NCBI RefSeq assembly: GCF_004139715.1
Contig: NZ_CP035544.1
Coordinates: 868,001-932,000, forward strand
Length of the DNA stretch: 64,000 nt
Direction of reading: 5' to 3'
From: Muriicola soli
GTDB taxonomy: Bacteria > Bacteroidota > Bacteroidia > Flavobacteriales > Flavobacteriaceae
Under the pieces are notes generated by a model that was not told the DNA's origin, did not search any database, and saw only the letters and a program-made list of their open reading frames with translations. Shown here piece by piece: positions 34,826 to 43,913 of the stretch; the first letter of the stretch is position 1; the number at the start of each line of letters is the position of its first letter. The position numbers were made by a program, and so were the translations under genes.

Positions 34826-36111
34826 TGGATAAGGTAGCCAAATGGTTGAATTTGGAAGTGGAACTCCGCAGTTGTGATCCCATAAAAGAGGAGTATTGCG
34901 AAGAAGTTCCAGGAAATTTTCTAAAGAATGCCTCTAGCGGCTTTTGCTCAAAACTTGCAGAGCAACTCGTTAGTCCGAATGTAACCCTACCCTGGATCCT
35001 ATCGCTGGTAGGCAGTGGCTCGGGCTTTTCGGGAATGCTGGTCCCTTTAAAGAACCTAGGTAGCTTATTACCGCAATTGGCTGTTTCAGGAGCTATTCGC
35101 AAGTATCCCCGCAGAAAGTACTTTTGGGCGATCCCCGCATTCATACAGGCTGTTTTGGTGATGTTGATGGGGCTGTCTCTGATGTTCTTTGAAGGTTGGG
35201 AAGCCGGTACGGCTATTGTTGTTCTCTTGCTGTTCTTTAGCATAGCAAGTGGGGTCTCCTCTGTAGCCTTTAAGGATGTAATGGGCAAAACCATTCCCAA
35301 GGGAAAACGCGGCCGTCTTTTAGCCTGGAGAGCTACCGGAGGAGGAATACTTACCCTGCTTTTTGGACTGGCCCTTTATTTTTTCCTCAATTCCTGGGAT
35401 CCTATGGCGGTCATCCTGCTATTAATTGGAGCAGCTACCCTTTTGTGGATATTGGCGGGGCTGTTCTTTGCGTTGATCAAAGAAGCGCCGGGGGCTACTG
35501 ATGGAGGTCGTACTCCATTACAGGAATTTAAGGCTGGAATTCGGGTGCTTAAATCGGATGCTAATCTTCGAAATTTTGTTCTGGCCCGTGCATTTTTAAT
35601 GGCCATCCCTTTGGCACAACCTTTTTTTGTCATTATCGGAAAAGAAACGACCCAGGCGGCCTTCTCTGGTTTGGGGATCTTTGTCATTGCCTCAGGGATT
35701 GCCGCGATGGTATCAAGCCCTTTTTGGGGTAAATTTGCTGACAAGTCCTCGAGGAAGTTGATGTTGGTTATCGCCTTGTTTGGCATCCTCAATTGCTCTC
35801 TAGTTTTGGGATTTATGTATCTGGATTCATCCACTCAGAGTATATACCTCTTTGCTCCGCTGATCTTACTAAATATGATGGCTCATGGAGGGGCTCGCCT
35901 AAGCAGGAAGACTTATCTGACAGATTTTGCCCCGGAGAAGGAAAGGCCTCTGTACATCTCACTATCCAATACCTTAATAGGTGTTTTTACCATACTTACG
36001 GCAGCTATAGGGTTTATCGCCGAATGGTTAAACTATGAAGTGCTTCTTTTGTTCTTTATAGGCATGCTGCTTTTAAGTATGTTTTGGACCTATAAATTGA
36101 AGGAAGTTTAA
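34825..36111 (+). CDS. MFS transporter of unknown substrate
   Basis: A 428-residue membrane protein with about 12 helices. A soluble N-terminal segment of roughly 45 residues precedes the first helix. AFKDVMGKTIPKGKRGRLLAWRATGGG resembles the loop 2-3 region of MFS permeases, and GGARLSRKTYLTDFAPEKERPLYISLSNT that of the second half. Its ATG overlaps the ppk1 stop by one base, so the two are translationally coupled. Coupling to ppk1 could hint at a phosphate-related substrate, but nothing in the sequence proves it. It is convergent with miaE, 3 bases apart. Confidence 0.8.
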   Translation: MDKVAKWLNLEVELRSCDPIKEEYCEEVPGNFLKNASSGFCSKLAEQLVSPNVTLPWILSLVGSGSGFSGMLVPLKNLGSLLPQLAVSGAIRKYPRRKYFWAIPAFIQAVLVMLMGLSLMFFEGWEAGTAIVVLLLFFSIASGVSSVAFKDVMGKTIPKGKRGRLLAWRATGGGILTLLFGLALYFFLNSWDPMAVILLLIGAATLLWILAGLFFALIKEAPGATDGGRTPLQEFKAGIRVLKSDANLRNFVLARAFLMAIPLAQPFFVIIGKETTQAAFSGLGIFVIASGIAAMVSSPFWGKFADKSSRKLMLVIALFGILNCSLVLGFMYLDSSTQSIYLFAPLILLNMMAHGGARLSRKTYLTDFAPEKERPLYISLSNTLIGVFTILTAAIGFIAEWLNYEVLLLFFIGMLLLSMFWTYKLKEV

Positions 36112-36114
36112 GGG

Positions 36115-36696
36115 TTATCCGTGGATAGCTTCACCAGTTCCTAGATCTTTCATGATGGAGGCTTCATACTCGAGCAGAGCTTTCCATTTCTCGTCAACTT
36201 CCTGGCGATCCCCGTATTTCCTTGCGAAGTTCAGAAATAGTGTGTAATGGCCCGCTTCGCTCTCCATCAAGGAGCGATAGAATTCGGCTAATTCCTTGTC
36301 CTGTAGTTGTTCAGATAGGAGACGAAAGCGCTCGCAGCTTCTGGCTTCAATCAAAGCGGCATAGAGGAGTCTGTGTACCAACTGGGTGGTTCTAGACCCC
36401 CCTTTTGGAAAAAACTTTTGCAAGGCTATGGCGTACTCGTCTTTTCGATATTTACCCAGCGTTTTACCCCTGGCGAGGATACGCTCGTGAACCATTTTAA
36501 AATGACCCATTTCTTCCCTCGATAAAGCCACCATCTCATTGATTAAATCAGGGTATTCAGGAAATGTAACAATCAGTGAGATAGCAGTGCTGGCAGCCTT
36601 TTGTTCGCAGTAGGCGTGGTCTGTCAGTATCTCATCGATATTCATTTCTACAATATTGACCCATCTGGGGTCTGTAGGCAATTTAAGTCCGAGCAT
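36115..36696 (-). CDS. miaE: tRNA-(ms2io6A)-hydroxylase
   Basis: A ferritin-like diiron monooxygenase that hydroxylates the isopentenyl group of ms2i6A37 in tRNA. Two E...ExxH-type pairs can be seen: DHAYCEQKAASTA with LSREEMGHFKMVHE, and IEARSCERF with MESEAGHYTLFL. 193 residues, the standard size. MiaA and MiaB are not in the window. It is convergent with the MFS gene and downstream of dnaX on the minus strand with an 85-base gap. Confidence 0.92.
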   Translation of the reverse strand: MLGLKLPTDPRWVNIVEMNIDEILTDHAYCEQKAASTAISLIVTFPEYPDLINEMVALSREEMGHFKMVHERILARGKTLGKYRKDEYAIALQKFFPKGGSRTTQLVHRLLYAALIEARSCERFRLLSEQLQDKELAEFYRSLMESEAGHYTLFLNFARKYGDRQEVDEKWKALLEYEASIMKDLGTGEAIHG

Positions 36697-36781
36697 ACGC
36701 TTTGATTTACCGGATGTAAAACTAGTAAAATTTAAAGGGATTGGAAAAGGGAGAAATCTTATACAGGTAAAAAATACGCTG

Positions 36782-38584
36782 TCAGAGATCCAGGTCGAAA
36801 GTCTTTCTCAAAAGATCGATGGCAGGATTCTTTTCGCGTAATTTTTCATATTTTTCTTCAGGAGTAAAGGCGTATTTTCTGATCGTCTCCTCATTTACGC
36901 TGATCGAAAGTTCAAGGTGGTGATTATTCAGGGCAGTCTTAAGGAAACTCATCAGCGAGGATTGCTCTCTCTCGATCTCCTTTTTCATGGTATCGTTCGG
37001 CAATTCAATCCGGATGACATTATCCTTTACTTTTGGGAGGTCAGAACTCAAATTACTAGCCAGGATTTTTTTTCCTTCATCATCAATCTTTTGAACATAA
37101 TCAAGCCAGTGTTTTCTCAACTCTTCCACGGTGAAAGGATCATCGGGCAAGCTATCCTCATCATAGGTCACTTCAATCTTGTTAAGCTCGTGTTTTTTCT
37201 TCGCCTTAATACTAGAAAGGGAAAGGCCAGAAACTCGCTTGGCGGGACTCTTGATTTCTAATTTGCGCGGAGGTTCAGAGACCATAGTAGAATGGTGGGG
37301 TAAGGTTTCTTCCACACTGCTGACTACTGCCACTTCCTCCGTATCCAATTCGGATTCTGTTGATAAGACCGTTTCCTTGGCTATCTTTTTTTGTGGATGA
37401 GCCAGCGATTCTTCAACACCCTTGCCAGGCTCTTCTTTTTTTACTGCAAGGCGATAATACGAAGCGGGGATTAGCTTATTTAAAGAGAGGAGACTACTGT
37501 GCCTCTCGTCAGGATTTTTTTTTTCACCCGAAAAGTTGAGCGATGCCAGTTTCATCAAGGTCAGCTCAACGAGGAGTCTTGAATTTTTACTGCTTTTATA
37601 CTGCAGGTCTGTTTGGTTTGTGATTTCCAGAGCTTTGAGCAGGAATTCTTTAGAGGTCTTTTTAGATTGTTCAAGGTAGAGTTGCTGAGCGTAATCCCCT
37701 ACTTCTAAAAGCTGAATAGTTTCTTCATGCCGGCAAACCATAAGGTCGCGGAAATGTGAGGCCAGCCCGATCACAAAATGATGGCCCTCAAACCCCTGTG
37801 CCAGTATTTTATTGTAGAGGAGCAGTAAGGCCGGGATATCGTTGTCCAGGACAAGGTCAGTGACCTTAAAATAGGTATCGTAATCGAGGACATTTAAGTT
37901 TTCGGTAACTGCTTTTCGGGTTAATTCCTTCCCTGAAAAACTAACTACACGATCAAAGATCGAGAGGGCATCCCTAAGGGCGCCGTCGGCTTTCTGAGCG
38001 ATGATATGCAGGGCATCGTCTTCTGCACTCACTCCCTGTTGTTCTGAAATGTATTTTAGATAATTGGCCGCATCGCTTACCGTAATTCGTTTAAAGTCGA
38101 AGATTTGGCAACGCGACAGGATGGTAGGAATAATCTTGTGCTTCTCGGTGGTAGCCAAAATAAAGATGGCATGTCTGGGAGGCTCTTCCAGGGTTTTAAG
38201 GAATGCATTAAATGCCGATTGTGAAAGCATATGAACCTCATCAATGATATAGACTTTGTATTTACCTACCTGAGGAGGAATACGAACCTGGTCTATCAGG
38301 TTTCTGATGTCATCCACAGAATTGTTTGAGGCAGCATCGAGCTCAAAAATGTTAAAGGCAAAGTCTTCATCTTCCCTTTCAGTACCGTCTCTGTTGATCT
38401 GTTTTGCGAGGATCCTCGCGCAAGTGGTTTTACCCACTCCTCTGGGACCACAAAATAAGAGAGCCTGTGCCAGATGATTGTTCTCAATGGCATTGGTAAG
38501 CGTATTGGTAATGGCCTCCTGCCCAACGACGTCTTTAAACGTCTGAGGTCTGTACTTTAGGGCGGAGACAATAAAAGGTTCCAT
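36782..38584 (-). CDS. dnaX: DNA polymerase III subunit gamma/tau
   Basis: The clamp-loader ATPase of the replicative polymerase. Walker A is GPRGVGKTT (46-54). VYIIDEVHMLSQSAFNAFLKTLEEPP gives Walker B and the SRC-proximal region, and LSRCQIFDFKRI follows. Between Walker A and FELDAASNNSVDDIRNLIDQ the four-cysteine zinc module of most bacterial DnaX proteins is replaced by INRDGTEREDEDFAFNI, as I recall for Flavobacteriaceae. The C-terminal part from about 370 is tau-like and charged. I see no slippery heptamer that would clearly make a short gamma form. Confidence 0.95.
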   Translation of the reverse strand: MEPFIVSALKYRPQTFKDVVGQEAITNTLTNAIENNHLAQALLFCGPRGVGKTTCARILAKQINRDGTEREDEDFAFNIFELDAASNNSVDDIRNLIDQVRIPPQVGKYKVYIIDEVHMLSQSAFNAFLKTLEEPPRHAIFILATTEKHKIIPTILSRCQIFDFKRITVSDAANYLKYISEQQGVSAEDDALHIIAQKADGALRDALSIFDRVVSFSGKELTRKAVTENLNVLDYDTYFKVTDLVLDNDIPALLLLYNKILAQGFEGHHFVIGLASHFRDLMVCRHEETIQLLEVGDYAQQLYLEQSKKTSKEFLLKALEITNQTDLQYKSSKNSRLLVELTLMKLASLNFSGEKKNPDERHSSLLSLNKLIPASYYRLAVKKEEPGKGVEESLAHPQKKIAKETVLSTESELDTEEVAVVSSVEETLPHHSTMVSEPPRKLEIKSPAKRVSGLSLSSIKAKKKHELNKIEVTYDEDSLPDDPFTVEELRKHWLDYVQKIDDEGKKILASNLSSDLPKVKDNVIRIELPNDTMKKEIEREQSSLMSFLKTALNNHHLELSISVNEETIRKYAFTPEEKYEKLREKNPAIDLLRKTFDLDL

Positions 38585-38621
38585 GAAATATGAATTGTGT
38601 TTAAGGGTGAGCCCCTTTCTA

Positions 38622-38629
38622 CAAATATA
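38622..38629 (-). promoter_or_regulatory. Candidate -7 element for dnaX
   Basis: TATATTTG on the minus strand fits TAnnTTTG, 38 bases ahead of the dnaX start. No TTG lies at the expected upstream distance, so support rests on the -7 box alone. Confidence 0.33.
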
Positions 38630-38706
38630 AAAATAGCTGGCGGTCTGCCCCCGGCTTTTGAGTTCGATTACCTACATTTTATCAACAATTAACTACCTTT
38701 ACGCAG

Positions 38707-39012
38707 AGCAGATCACCTTATCGCTTTCCGCATTATGCGGGAGGAGGAAAGTCCGGACACCATAGTGCAGCATAGCGGGTAACACCCGTCGTTCCGCAAC
38801 AGCGGAATAGGACAAGTGCAGCAGAAAGTATGTACAGGTAAGGCTGTAGTGAAATCAGGTAAACTCTATGCGGTGAAACGCCATGTATATCAGCGGTTGA
38901 GGGCGGCACGCCCGAGTTGAAGGGTAGGCGGCTAGAATGTTGGGGTAACTCAACATCCAGATAAATGATAGGGGCCCTGAGGGGAACAGAATCCGGCTTA
39001 TGATCTGCTTTT
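38707..39012 (+). ncRNA. rnpB: RNase P RNA, bacterial class A
   Basis: The catalytic RNA of RNase P, which trims tRNA 5' ends. Hallmarks are the 5' core GAGGAAAGTCCGGACACC (38740s), AGCGGGTAACACCCG, the internal GGTGAAACGCC region and the 3' core GGAACAGAATCCGGCTTA. P1 forms from AGCAGATCA (38707-38715) with TGATCTGCT (39001-39009). A T tract follows directly and overlaps the 3' end of the convergent rsmD gene. About 306 nucleotides. The long minus-strand reading frame across it is spurious. Confidence 0.95.
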
Positions 39013-39555
39013 TTATTTTTTCGCTTCAAAGAAAGTAAACCTGCTATTCCCGTATTTTCTAACCGTTGTAAAAAAATCAAGATGTGAGAGGTCCGTCCTT
39101 TTGGCGTGTTCAATAATCAGAATACCATCTTGTAAGAGCATATCTTTTTCAAAGACGAGTTTGTGGATCAGATCGAATTCCTCATCTGAAATGTCGTAAG
39201 GTGGATCAGCAAAAATCAGATCGTACTTTTCGTGAGCTTTATCCAGAAATTTAAAGACATCCATTCGTCTGGTTGCAATCAGGAATTCCCATTCTTTAGC
39301 TTTATCCGCAATAAAGCTGATACATCCCGCATGATCATCCACACTGGTAATCTCTTTGCAACCCCTGGACGCAAACTCGAAACTCATATTGCCTGTTCCT
39401 GCGAAAAGGTCGAGCACTTTAAGTTCTTCAAAATAATAACGGTTCGAGAGAATATTGAACAATGCCTCCTTAGCCATGTCTTTTGTGGGCCTTACCGGCA
39501 AGTTTTTAGGAGCAGTAATCCTCCTTCCTTTATGGGTGCCCGAGATGATTCTCAT
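39013..39555 (-). CDS. rsmD: 16S rRNA (guanine966-N2)-methyltransferase
   Basis: Methylates G966 of 16S rRNA with S-adenosylmethionine. MRIISGTHKGRRITAP at the N-terminus and RPTKDMAKEALFNIL are diagnostic. The SAM-binding motif I is VLDLFAGTGNMSFE (near 47-60) and the catalytic motif IV is FADPPYD. 180 residues, complete. It is convergent with rnpB, and its start follows the DUF3822 stop with no intervening base on the minus strand. Confidence 0.94.
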   Translation of the reverse strand: MRIISGTHKGRRITAPKNLPVRPTKDMAKEALFNILSNRYYFEELKVLDLFAGTGNMSFEFASRGCKEITSVDDHAGCISFIADKAKEWEFLIATRRMDVFKFLDKAHEKYDLIFADPPYDISDEEFDLIHKLVFEKDMLLQDGILIIEHAKRTDLSHLDFFTTVRKYGNSRFTFFEAKK

Positions 39556-40395
39556 TTAAAAGGCATTTATTACCAGGTAGTTGTCTGCCGGATTAAGCCC
39601 TTCATAGAAAAGGCCATCGGGGAGATCCGGAATATAGATGGATAGGTGCTGTACGTAGTCCTGGCACAGCTCATAGAGGCCGTCTCCTTCCTCAATAGCA
39701 CCAAAGACGCGCAATTTTATATCGTTTATGTCGAATTGCAGTTGTTCTATTGAAAACATCAAATAGTAGAGGAAGTCTTCAGGGGTATTGTAGGTGAAAT
39801 TGTTGAAGAAAATCAGCTTTTTATTCTGTATAATGATCAGGTCTAACTCTTCAGGAGTAACGTAGGCATAGCAAATAGGGTCATTTCCCGTGTTGTTGCC
39901 GGCCAGAAGGGTTTCGATCAGTACCGTGCCGTGATGTTTAAATTCAAAGTCCCCGAAGAGATCGTAGATATCATTATTGATATTTACGAATGGCACATAG
40001 ACGTTGACGAGATCAAAAGCTGTCATCTCGTCGTATTCCAAAAGATCGTTTGCCAGGATTTTGGCGTTGTATTTCAGGTAGTTGGGCAGTTCCTTGGGGT
40101 TAAACAGCACCTTGGGAACAAGACTAAACAAATCGTTTCGGTGCACCGCTACAACTTCTGAAAAAGAATACTCTGTAATTCCCTGGGTTTTAATAAAGGC
40201 AGTTAATTCTTTCTGGGCTTCGTAGGGATTTAGTTTGTAGCGAAATCTGTAGGATTCAGATCGGATGATCTTCTTCCCGATAGAATCAAGAATGCAAAAA
40301 GAAAGTCCATTCAGGCTAACCTGAATGGACAACTTATAATAATCTTCCAGAATTATATCGTTAACAGCCTCGTTATTGGTCTCCTTTTTTGTCAT
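39556..40395 (-). CDS. DUF3822 family protein
   Basis: A 279-residue protein with no signal peptide or membrane segment. Architecture recalls an actin/ASKHA-like fold (LSIQVSLNGLSFCILDSIGKKI... near the start, then the segment EVVAVHRNDLFSLVPKVLFNP), as noted for DUF3822, a family found in Bacteroidota next to rsmD. Function unknown; the conserved pairing suggests a link to ribosome assembly or rsmD expression. Its 5' end overlaps the upstream anchored protein gene by 23 bases. Confidence 0.8.
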   Translation of the reverse strand: MTKKETNNEAVNDIILEDYYKLSIQVSLNGLSFCILDSIGKKIIRSESYRFRYKLNPYEAQKELTAFIKTQGITEYSFSEVVAVHRNDLFSLVPKVLFNPKELPNYLKYNAKILANDLLEYDEMTAFDLVNVYVPFVNINNDIYDLFGDFEFKHHGTVLIETLLAGNNTGNDPICYAYVTPEELDLIIIQNKKLIFFNNFTYNTPEDFLYYLMFSIEQLQFDINDIKLRVFGAIEEGDGLYELCQDYVQHLSIYIPDLPDGLFYEGLNPADNYLVINAF

Positions 40396-41023
40396 AAACC
40401 GGGGGCCAGTTTCCGTTGGTGCTCACTTCAGTTAGTGAACCTACTTTGATCTCTGAACCATTTACTTCTTCAACACTGATCTGGGCGTTTTCCCTGGATA
40501 GCAGGTCTTTTGGCTGATCGTATAGAATGATATCTTTTTTTACTTTGACTTCAAATACCGGAGCTTGATATCCACTTTTTTCGATAATATCGGCCTTCAT
40601 TTCGAATTTCTCGCCATTCTGTGCATATGGTACAGTCATCATCGACTTAAATCGGTCATCGCCTTTGAAGAGGGAATCTTTAACGGACACAAAGCCTAAA
40701 GTATCGGTAATAGTAACTTCTTTAAGTAAGTCAATGCCGTATGTCTTATCAAATTCCATATAAGATGAATCACGTCGCTGGGTAATTGTGTATTTACCCG
40801 TGTCTACAAACGCAATAAGGCTATTAAAATCATTGGCAAATTTTCCATTAACCGTTTTGTAAGCCTCCTGGGAGTTTCGGATGTCTTTCATTACCGAAAT
40901 AACCTTGTTAAAACGTTCCTGTTTTATTTTTTTGAACTCAATGGGGCCGGTAACTGATCGATAGATCAAATAACCCAAAACAATACAGGCGATCCAAAGT
41001 ACTATTTGCAGAATGGTTTTCAT
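40373..41023 (-). CDS. Membrane-anchored unknown protein with pilin-like N-terminal layout
   Basis: A 216-residue protein with one N-terminal membrane helix (about 5-21). It is followed by a long amphipathic helix, FNKVISVMKDIRNSQEAYKTVNGKFANDFNSLIAFV, reminiscent of the alpha-1 region and first loop of type IV pilin or type II secretion pseudopilins, but there is no prepilin peptidase site ahead of the helix. The remainder is beta-rich and unrecognised. It is the first gene of a minus-strand run with DUF3822 and rsmD. Confidence 0.65.
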   Translation of the reverse strand: MKTILQIVLWIACIVLGYLIYRSVTGPIEFKKIKQERFNKVISVMKDIRNSQEAYKTVNGKFANDFNSLIAFVDTGKYTITQRRDSSYMEFDKTYGIDLLKEVTITDTLGFVSVKDSLFKGDDRFKSMMTVPYAQNGEKFEMKADIIEKSGYQAPVFEVKVKKDIILYDQPKDLLSRENAQISVEEVNGSEIKVGSLTEVSTNGNWPPVYDKKGDQ

Positions 41024-41091
41024 TAGAACTCGAATTAGTTAGATTTAGCGGTTCCAACAAATCTACAATTTTTTTTTAATCGTAAAAGGTT

Positions 41092-41118
41092 TTGCCCTAA
41101 AAATCCTCTTTATCTTTG
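41092..41118 (+). promoter_or_regulatory. Possible promoter of the RecD-like helicase gene
   Basis: TTG (41092-41094) is followed after 16 bases by TATCTTTG (41111-41118). The -7 box fits, but the spacing is shorter than usual, and a start near 41123 would leave almost no leader before the ATG at 41126. Confidence 0.3.
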
Positions 41119-41125
41119 GGCTCTT

Positions 41126-42559
41126 ATGGTAACATCCACCCCTGCTTCATTTTACGCACTGCTAAAGAACAAATTCCCGCACACACCTACCACTAAACAG
41201 GACATTACCCTGCAATTGTTGTCCGAATTCCTGCTTTCAAAGGATCAGGATTCACTATTCCTGCTGAAGGGATTTGCAGGTACCGGAAAAACAACCATAG
41301 TGGGCGATTTAGTGACCAATCTATGGAATACCAAGATAAAGGCCGTCTTAATGGCGCCAACGGGAAGAGCAGCTAAGGTTATGTCTGTCTATGCCAAGAC
41401 CCAGGCTTTTACCATCCATCGTAAAATATACTTTCCAAGGAAACAACGGGGAGGGGGTATTCAATTTGTTTTGGCACCCAATAAGCATCGAAATACTGTC
41501 TTTATAGTGGACGAAGCTTCCATGATTCCGGATACTCCATCAGACAGCAAACTCTTTGAGAATGGCTCCTTACTGGACGATCTCATTCAATACGTGTATT
41601 CGGGGCATCAGTGTAAATTGATCCTAATAGGCGATACAGCCCAGTTACCCCCGGTGCGCCTTACTCTTAGTCCGGCCCTTGATGAACAACAGCTACAGTC
41701 GCGCTATGCCAAAGAGGTTACGGTCATTGAACTCGATGAAGTCGTGAGACAAGTTCAGGATTCCGGTATTCTGGTCAATGCCACAGCACTCAGGAATCAA
41801 CTCGATGAACAGCTGTACGAATCTTTTCAATTTCAGCTAGATACCTTTGCAGATATTGTTCGGCTTACTGATGGGTACGATATACAGGAAGCTATTGAAG
41901 AAGCGTATTCTTCTCAGGGGAAGGAAGAGACCGCTTTAATCGTTAGGTCTAACAAAAGGGCTAATTTATACAACGAAAACATCAGGAACAGGATACTTTT
42001 CCTCGAAAATGATCTGGCTGCAGGAGATTATCTGATGGTGGTTAAAAACAACTACTTCTGGCTCAATCCAAAATCGGAAGCAGGATTTATCGCCAACGGG
42101 GACATCATTGAAATCCTGGAGATTTTTTCATTTAAGGAATTATACGGTTTTCGCTTTGCGGAAGTGAAAATAAGAATGACGGATTACCCTGATCAAAAGC
42201 CTTTTGAAACTGTACTGTTACTAGACACACTCAAGGCAGAGACACCTTCGCTATCTTATGAGGACGGCAACAGATTGTACCAGGAAGTGCTAAAGGATTA
42301 CGCTCATGAATCTTCCAAATACAAGAAGTTTTTAGGGGTTAAAAACAATTCTTTTTTTAATGCTTTACAAGTGAAGTTTTCTTACGCCATTACCTGTCAC
42401 AAATCGCAGGGAGGCCAATGGCATACGGTCTTTGTAGAGCAACCCTATCTGCCCTCCGGTCCTGACAGGGAATATTTTCGCTGGCTGTACACGGCCATCA
42501 CACGGGCAAGAGAAAAATTGTACTTAATTGGATTTAAGGACGATTTTTTTCTTGCTTGA
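41126..42559 (+). CDS. RecD-like superfamily 1 DNA helicase
   Basis: A 477-residue ATP-dependent helicase of the SF1B type. Walker A is GFAGTGKTT (49-57). VFIVDEASMIPD is motif II. LILIGDTAQLPPV is motif III. The C-terminal UvrD_C_2-type motifs are SYAITCHKSQGGQW and YTAITRAREKLYLIG. It lacks the N-terminal domain of RecD of the RecBCD complex and stands alone, so DNA repair or conflict resolution is more likely than RecBCD function. The start at 41126 has a possible promoter directly upstream. Confidence 0.87.
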   Translation: MVTSTPASFYALLKNKFPHTPTTKQDITLQLLSEFLLSKDQDSLFLLKGFAGTGKTTIVGDLVTNLWNTKIKAVLMAPTGRAAKVMSVYAKTQAFTIHRKIYFPRKQRGGGIQFVLAPNKHRNTVFIVDEASMIPDTPSDSKLFENGSLLDDLIQYVYSGHQCKLILIGDTAQLPPVRLTLSPALDEQQLQSRYAKEVTVIELDEVVRQVQDSGILVNATALRNQLDEQLYESFQFQLDTFADIVRLTDGYDIQEAIEEAYSSQGKEETALIVRSNKRANLYNENIRNRILFLENDLAAGDYLMVVKNNYFWLNPKSEAGFIANGDIIEILEIFSFKELYGFRFAEVKIRMTDYPDQKPFETVLLLDTLKAETPSLSYEDGNRLYQEVLKDYAHESSKYKKFLGVKNNSFFNALQVKFSYAITCHKSQGGQWHTVFVEQPYLPSGPDREYFRWLYTAITRAREKLYLIGFKDDFFLA

Positions 42560-42592
42560 TAATACGTTACTTTAGACAAAAGAACCCGGCAG

Positions 42593-43162
42593 ATGACTGC
42601 AGAGACGATGATCAGTATATTTTTGGGTATTGGCCTGGCAGCCTCGGTAGGCTTCAGGGTTTTCCTACCCCTTTTTGTACTAAGTCTGGCCGCTTATTTT
42701 GAAGTATGGGACCTCAATGACCAATGGGATTGGATAGGCAGTATTCCGGCCCTTATCACATTGGGAGTAGCTACTGTAGTAGAGATATTCGCCTATTTTA
42801 TTCCCTATGTGGACAATCTTCTCGATAGCATCGCCCTTCCCTTAGCTGCATTGGCAGGAACCGCAGTAATGGTTGCTACGGTTTCAGAACTCGACCCGGT
42901 GATTACCTGGTCTCTTGCAATTATCGCGGGGGGAGGAACGGCAGCAGCAATTAAAGGGGCCTCTGCAACCGGTAGGCTAACGTCTACGGCAACAACAGCA
43001 GGAGTTGGGAATCCTGTTATATCCCTGATCGAGACGACAACGGCCCTTGTGATGTCTATAGTTTCTGTCCTGGCACCTGTAATTGCCTCCATTCTGGTAA
43101 TTTTGTTATTGATTTTTATATTTACAATTTACAGGAAACTAAGGCCAAGATTGCGCAAATAA
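42593..43162 (+). CDS. DUF4126 integral membrane protein
   Basis: A 189-residue protein with about six hydrophobic helices rich in Ala and Gly. [26 protein letters not shown] at the N-terminus and [27 protein letters not shown] in the middle are typical of DUF4126. A C-terminal KLRPRLRK tail is presumably cytoplasmic. Function unknown. It lies 22 bases ahead of kdsB and 33 bases after the helicase. Confidence 0.8.
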   Translation: MTAETMISIFLGIGLAASVGFRVFLPLFVLSLAAYFEVWDLNDQWDWIGSIPALITLGVATVVEIFAYFIPYVDNLLDSIALPLAALAGTAVMVATVSELDPVITWSLAIIAGGGTAAAIKGASATGRLTSTATTAGVGNPVISLIETTTALVMSIVSVLAPVIASILVILLLIFIFTIYRKLRPRLRK

Positions 43163-43184
43163 CCACTTTGAAAGTAATACGAGT

Positions 43185-43913
43185 ATGAATATAATAGCAA
43201 TGATTCCCGCCAGGTATGCTGCTTCGCGATTTCCGGGTAAGCTCATGCAAGATCTCGGAGGGAAACCGGTTATTGTAAGAACTTACGAGGCAGCCCTTGC
43301 CACAGGGTTATTTCAGGAAGTTTACGTGGTTACAGATAGCGAACTTATTTTTAAGACCATAGAGGACGAAGGGGGAAAAGTGATGATGAGTATAGAAGAA
43401 CACGAATGTGGCAGCGACAGGATTGCTGAGGCCGTAGCCCATTTGGATGTGGATGTAGTAGTCAATGTTCAGGGCGATGAGCCTTTTACAGATAAGGAGA
43501 GTCTGGCAAGTCTGATACAGGTATTTGAACAGGATGAAGTGGGAGAAATTGACCTCGCCTCTCTCATGACCAAAATCACCGACAAAGAAGACATCGAAAA
43601 CCCCAATACCGTTAAAGTAATCGTTGACCAAAGAAATTTTGCCCTGTACTTTTCGAGATCCGCCATTCCATATCCCAGGGCAAAGGAGATTACACCAACG
43701 TATTACAAACACAAAGGAGTTTATGCTTTTAGGAAGCAGGCTGTACTCGATTTTAAGAGGCTTCCTATGCTTCCACTGGAGGCTGCAGAAAAGATTGAGG
43801 CAATCAGATATTTGGAGTACGGAAAGAAGATTAAAATGGTAGAAACCAATATCACAGGTATTGAGATTGATACTCCGGAAGATCTTGAAAAAGCGAAGGC
43901 AGTATGGAAGTAG
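43185..43913 (+). CDS. kdsB: CMP-KDO synthetase (3-deoxy-manno-octulosonate cytidylyltransferase)
   Basis: Activates Kdo, or 8-amino-Kdo, with CTP for lipopolysaccharide core assembly. [24 protein letters not shown] (6-29) is the nucleotide-binding start. [12 protein letters not shown] and VNVQGDEPF are classical, and [10 protein letters not shown] and [10 protein letters not shown] follow. 242 residues, complete. Its stop overlaps the HAD gene start by 10 bases, and a KdnB-like dehydrogenase is two genes downstream. Confidence 0.95.
   Translation: MNIIAMIPARYAASRFPGKLMQDLGGKPVIVRTYEAALATGLFQEVYVVTDSELIFKTIEDEGGKVMMSIEEHECGSDRIAEAVAHLDVDVVVNVQGDEPFTDKESLASLIQVFEQDEVGEIDLASLMTKITDKEDIENPNTVKVIVDQRNFALYFSRSAIPYPRAKEITPTYYKHKGVYAFRKQAVLDFKRLPMLPLEAAEKIEAIRYLEYGKKIKMVETNITGIEIDTPEDLEKAKAVWK

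Noticed and set aside
35376-35834. 152-codon minus-strand frame inside the MFS gene
   Set aside because: The plus-strand MFS helices and loops are continuous through it; it is an antisense shadow.
38733-39113. Minus-strand 126-codon open frame
   Set aside because: It lies across RNase P RNA and the end of rsmD; rnpB core motifs and P1 pairing explain the sequence.
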